This document shows, one piece after another, positions 59,701 to 64,000 of a stretch of 64,000 bases of DNA. How positions within the stretch are numbered: position 1 is the stretch's first letter; every line of letters starts with the position of its first letter. A program made the position numbers and the translations under genes. The notes under the pieces are model-generated. The model ran no database searches, was not told the DNA's origin, and saw only the letters and a program-made list of their open reading frames with translations. The stretch spans positions 682,001 through 746,000 of the forward strand of contig JAWUZG010000353.1 in assembly GCA_036785705.1 (NCBI GenBank). Reading direction: 5' to 3'. This DNA is from Acanthornis magna (taxonomy: Eukaryota; Chordata; Aves; Passeriformes; Acanthizidae).

Positions 59701-61226
59701 GGCCAGAGCTGTGTTTTCCCACCTACACTTACCCGAAGGGGACCCTGATTCACAGCTGGGCTTTGCACATGTGACTGCAGTAGGAAAATAAAATATCAGC
59801 ATCACTGACCTGTTCCATGGCCAGCTCTGTTTGATCTGGAGGATGCTCTCGATGAAGAGCAGGTTGCCTGGCTCATCACCCACCCGTGCAGGGTTTTACA
59901 GAGCTTCCTGTGGCCAGGGCCGTTCTGTTCATCCCACAGACAACAGAAACTGAGAGAACAGTAACAGACCCTCTAAATAAATTAGCCTTGATCAGCTTTG
60001 GGGTCTGGATGCAAAACCAGAGGGCCTGAGTTTGGTCTTTTACCAAAATCTGAGGTACTACAGGCAGGAAGAGTACAAGATCTCTCCAATCGGTGGAGAC
60101 CCAGAGGTCTTCCCATGACTGATTTTATGAGTATCTCCATGGCCACCAGTTCCCAGCTCCTCTTAGCTCTCCACCAAGGTTTATCACCTCATTTAGGCAT
60201 CCAAATTAAGATGGGGTGGATGTGGAAGGCGGTGGCAGAGCATCCAGGAGGCAGGAAATGAACCCAGTTCCACGAAATGCTACTTTGCTCTCTTAAACAA
60301 AAGTGTCATCTTTCATCCCAGGAGAAAAAACTCCTTAACCAGATTATACCAGGGCTTTGAGAATAAAGAGTCAGTTCCACGAGTCCTTCTAGCAGGAAGA
60401 CAGTAGCTGGAGATACAGTATGTATGAGCGTAGGGAACATGCTGGATATTAAAATGCTGCTGTGTCAAACGCCTTGGCGAGGTTTTATTTCCCTTTCTGC
60501 AGCCACAGCGCTCCAGGGGGGAGAGTCACAGCTGTGCCTCAGAAAAGACAATTGAAGCAACATGGAGACATTATTAGATCTGAAATTTAGTGGATTCAGC
60601 AAAACCAGTGAGGGCAGTTCACTCTCACATTTTCTGTTGTTTTTCTAGAGAGCAGCACTCACAGGCACAGGGATAAGGAATTATTGGCCCCCCTCTTCCA
60701 CCTCCAACAGCTGATTTAGGGATGGAGGCAGCATCTGAGGAAAACTCAGTATTTGGCCATAGGGACAGTCTGTGGCCATGGACACTGAGCTGTGGGGCTG
60801 TGTCCCTCTCTCCTCTCCTCTCCTCTGACCGCCCTTGCCCTGTGAGTGCTGTAGGGCTGCACACTTGAGCCAAGCTTTTCCTTTTGTTCTTCACATCTGG
60901 CTGAGGGAGGAGCGCTGCCAGGGCTGGAAGGGAAGGGTGGGATGTGGGCGAGGGGGACACGAGGCTGCTGAGGCCGAGCAGGGGGTGGGGGTGCTGACGG
61001 TGCTGAGTGCTCAGGAGGAGATGGGACACGATCTGGCAGAGAGAGGGACACAGAGCAGCAGCTGCCTCAGCCAAGCTCTGGCATTTCCTGGGAACTCCAC
61101 AGCCTTGTCCAAGCCATGTCCAACCCCCTCCTGCCTCTCCTTCTGCTTCGATCTGAGTCTGCAAACTGACAGGGAGATGGGCTGTGCCTTAGGGCGCTGC
61201 ACCAGGACCTGCCCATGATGGATTCA

Positions 61227-61380
61227 GCAGTGTCCAGCTGAGTCCAGCCTAGGGAATGGACACTTTGGCAGTGTCCAGCTGAGTCCAGCCTAGGGAATGG
61301 ACACTTTGGCAGTGTCCCGCTGAGTCCAGCCTAGGGAATGGACACTTTGGCAGTGTTCAGCTGAGTCCAGCCTTGGGAAG
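61227..61380. repeat. Four 41-bp tandem units
   Basis: Units start at 61227, 61268, 61309 and 61350. Each reads GCAGTGTCCAGCTGAGTCCA and then GCCTAGGGAATGGACACTTT with one or two changes; the last unit is partial. Confidence 0.96.
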
Positions 61381-62326
61381 AACAGATCCTTCTCCTGGGC
61401 CACTGCAGTATTTCTCTTTTCTCTGACCAGTTTGCTCTCCATCCCAGCAGGACTCAGACCAGGAGAAAGCTTTTTCCTCAGTTCCATTGCAGCCCTGCTC
61501 TCTGTGGTTCCACTGCTCAGGGAAAAGCTTGTACACGGCACAGCAAAGAGGGAATTCAGGAAAGGAAAGGGGGTCCCAGAGCAGTGGCATGCCCTCCACA
61601 GGACCCAGGAGATGTCTCTTTAATAGAGGAAGATGAAGAGCATTTTTCTGAAGCAAAGATGAAAAATGTTTCTGTTTCTCTTGGTTTCCTATCAAGCTGG
61701 AATTAATACCTGGAAAAATACCAATATTTTAAGATCATAAAACACTGGACTGGCTGCTTTTGCCTGGTTTAAAGAGAGGCCCTGGAAAAGATATGATCCT
61801 TAATGTTGTTTTGTATGGATCATTAGTAATTCAGACTTTCCATAAACAAAATCCCAGTTTACCCTGTTGTTATGAGAAGGAGGAGAGAGAAATAAAAAGA
61901 AATACAGAAACAAAGAAAAGAGAAGGAAAGAGAAGAAGGAAAAGAGAGAGAGAGGGGGGAAAAGGAAATTTAATAAACAACTTGTGATTTGATACCTAAT
62001 TCTCACTCAAGCGTGCACAAAAACTTGTAGGAGGTACTGGCCAAATGAGTAAGAGGCAAACATTAAATATGTTAAATAAATGTGAGAGTTACAGCAGTGC
62101 CTACAAAGAGATGATTTACCAAACTGCAGCTACTCTAAAGGCAAAGCAAAAACATGATGTGAGAAAATAATGCTCAGCCAAGGAGGCAAATCCAGCCCAG
62201 CCCAGGCATGAAACTGCCCCCGATGTGTGAGGGGATGAGTGGGGACAGGAGGAGGAGCAGAGTGGGGAGTCCCAGTGGGTCTGAGGGCAGCTCGGAGCTG
62301 TGGGGAGGGGAAGGCAGGGAACTGTC

Positions 62327-62369
62327 CATCTGTCTGTCTGTCTGTCCATCTGTCTGTCCATCTGTCCGA
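62327..62369. repeat. (CTGT)n microsatellite
   Basis: CTGT tetramers with occasional CCAT replacements, about ten units. Confidence 0.95.
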
Positions 62370-63648
62370 GCCAAACACACGGGCGGCTCCTGCTCCTCTC
62401 CTGTGGCTCCAGGGAGGAACTGCCCACGGCCAGCATGAAGTGGATCCCCTCCTGTCCTTGCACAGGGGCCTTTACAAATCTCTCGCCAAAAATGCATCCC
62501 TTTATGCCTGGACAAAGGTGATACCGGGGAATGATGAGAATGATCCATGTTTGCTTCCCACCAGCTTTTTGCCATTTGGGACCAGCACTGCTCGGGCAGC
62601 TCTGGGGCTCACAGGGGTTTTGCTGCTCTGAACCCCTGCCAAGATAAACCCCCAATTCCCAGGCGGATTCTGTGACAAGGTGGGATTCTGTGAGCTTGAA
62701 ATCTCCCTGCTTGCAAACCTGTGCTGGCAGCTGCTGCCTTCTAAATCACACGAAGGGCTCTGGAGACAGTTTTAGGAAGCTCTTAACTCTTCTGGGCTTT
62801 GTTAGGCAGCCTGAGCTCAGCCTGAGTGGAGTGTGCCTGGAACTGCCCGGAATCCTGCAGCAAAGCTTGGAGATTACCCTGCTACCTCTGTGCCTCTTAC
62901 CAAACAAGCATTAAATCTGTCTCATTTCGTGATAACACATCACCACAACCAAACCATTCCCATCTGTGTGTGATTACTAAAGCCAGATCCTTGATCTCAG
63001 CCTTGCTCATAAAACCTGCCATTCCCAAGGTATTCCTGCCACCTTGGCCACTCAATAAATAAAAAATTGGAGACTTGACCTATTTTCGCCCAAATTAAGA
63101 GGAAGACTCGCATTGATAAGGCCACTCCAATGGGGTTTTGATGACCTGGTCTCTTTTTGCAGAGGCAGCACTGAAAACTGTGGTCTCTTAATGGTTTCCC
63201 TGAAAAGCTTTGTGAAAAGCACTGCAGGGGGAGAAAGTTTGGAGCAAGATCCAGTGTTCTGTCAGGTCTCGGTACTGCAGACCATTCTAGATTTGACTTT
63301 TTAACTCCCAGGAATAGACTGGTACAAAATGGTGTTTTCTTCTGAAGCCAGTGAGGAGGTGGGATTTACCCCAAAGGAGAAGGATAAACATCAAAACTAG
63401 TGACAAGTGACATTACAGTCACTCCAGCTTTACCAGGGGCAGTTTCCTCCACTGCAGACAAGTATCCTGCCTAAATTCAGCAGGAAAAATCAGCAGAAAA
63501 CCCACCTTTCTCCAATGCCTTGATATGGCATATGGCACCTATCCAGATGTTAAAGCAATGGTTTATATTTGTATTATACAATCCTGCTCTCTTCAAGCAA
63601 CCCAAAAGTTGGACTGATTGAAGAAAAGAGGAAACTAAACACGACGAA

Positions 63649-64000
63649 GAATTTGAAATAAGAGCTTATTTAGAGCATCAGTTCAGTCATGTTGGCTTAT
63701 GACTACAGTATATAATAATACATTATATAGTGTATATAATACAGAAGATACACCATATAGTATATATAATGTCTACAGCCATGCATATAGCACTGTATAT
63801 ATTATTATTATAATGATAATAATTTAATTATTTTAATTATATTTAATTTGAATTTGAAAGAAGAGCTTATTTAGAGCACCAGTTCAGTCATGTTGGCTTA
63901 TGACTAAAGTATCTAATAATACAGTATATAGTGTATAGAATACAGGAGATATACCATATAGTATATATAATGTCTATAGCCATGCACATAGCTCTGTGCA
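63649..64000. repeat. 201-bp tandem repeat, two copies, cut by the window end
   Basis: GAATTTGAAATAAGAGC at 63649 and GAATTTGAAAGAAGAGC at 63850 begin two copies exactly 201 bases apart. Both continue with GTTCAGTCATGTTGGCTTAT and a TATA-rich block ending near GCCATGCA. They differ at a handful of positions. The array may go on beyond the window. Confidence 0.95.

Larger units (their letters stand above)
56276..64000 (-). other. ANTXR1: ANTXR1 last intron (part)
   Basis: Begins at the acceptor of the last exon and runs past the window end. I looked for the preceding exon (a segment coding WVLLRKGYDRVSVMRP-like sequence) on the minus strand and did not find it. The stretch holds one CR1 copy, a 41-bp repeat, a CTGT microsatellite, a purine-rich block (61878-61975) and the 201-bp tandem repeat at the end. 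Confidence 0.75.

Overview
This is vertebrate nuclear DNA, almost certainly from a bird and probably a songbird. The genes are split by GT-AG introns. CR1 retroposon tails are scattered on both strands, and several solo LTRs look like songbird endogenous-retrovirus LTRs (family resemblance judged from memory, not searched). There is no operon structure, no CRISPR array and no tRNA or rRNA that I can see.

Left part (about 1-31,545): GFPT1 on the + strand. It encodes glutamine--fructose-6-phosphate transaminase 1, the entry enzyme of the hexosamine pathway. Eighteen coding exons (6170-27423) carry residues 3-681. Every junction keeps frame and has GT-AG ends. The first coding exon (only Met-Cys and one base of Gly) lies upstream of the window, so bases 1-6169 are read as intron 1. 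The exons sum to 2039 nt. With the missing 7 nt this gives a 681-residue protein, the length of the short (non-muscle) isoform of mammals. A long 3' UTR probably runs to an AATAAA at 31522.

Middle part (about 31.5-53.3 kb): intergenic. I find no convincing gene. It holds CR1 copies, many GC-rich minisatellites (19-bp, 6-bp, 17-bp, 6-bp with a 144-bp higher-order unit, about 10-bp and 43-bp units), and an LTR near 49.2-51.2 kb that carries a second, oppositely oriented LTR inside it. The longest open frames here follow tandem repeats and are not believed.

Right part (about 53.3-64 kb): the 3' end of ANTXR1 (anthrax toxin receptor 1/TEM8) on the - strand. The proline-rich last coding exon is at 56012-56275. 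Its probable 3' UTR lies to the left, and the last intron fills the rest of the window. GFPT1 and ANTXR1 are therefore tail to tail, the same convergent order as I remember for human chromosome 2p13.

The two genes do not form a pathway: one is a cytosolic metabolic enzyme and the other a cell-surface matrix receptor. I found no new biological system. The points most worth a second look are structural: intron 5 of GFPT1 (a pyrimidine half followed by a purine half), an LTR with a three-part higher-order repeat ending close to the exon 14 acceptor, an LTR inside an LTR, the 144-bp higher-order hexamer array, and a repeat whose units join a splice-acceptor-like end to a donor-like start.
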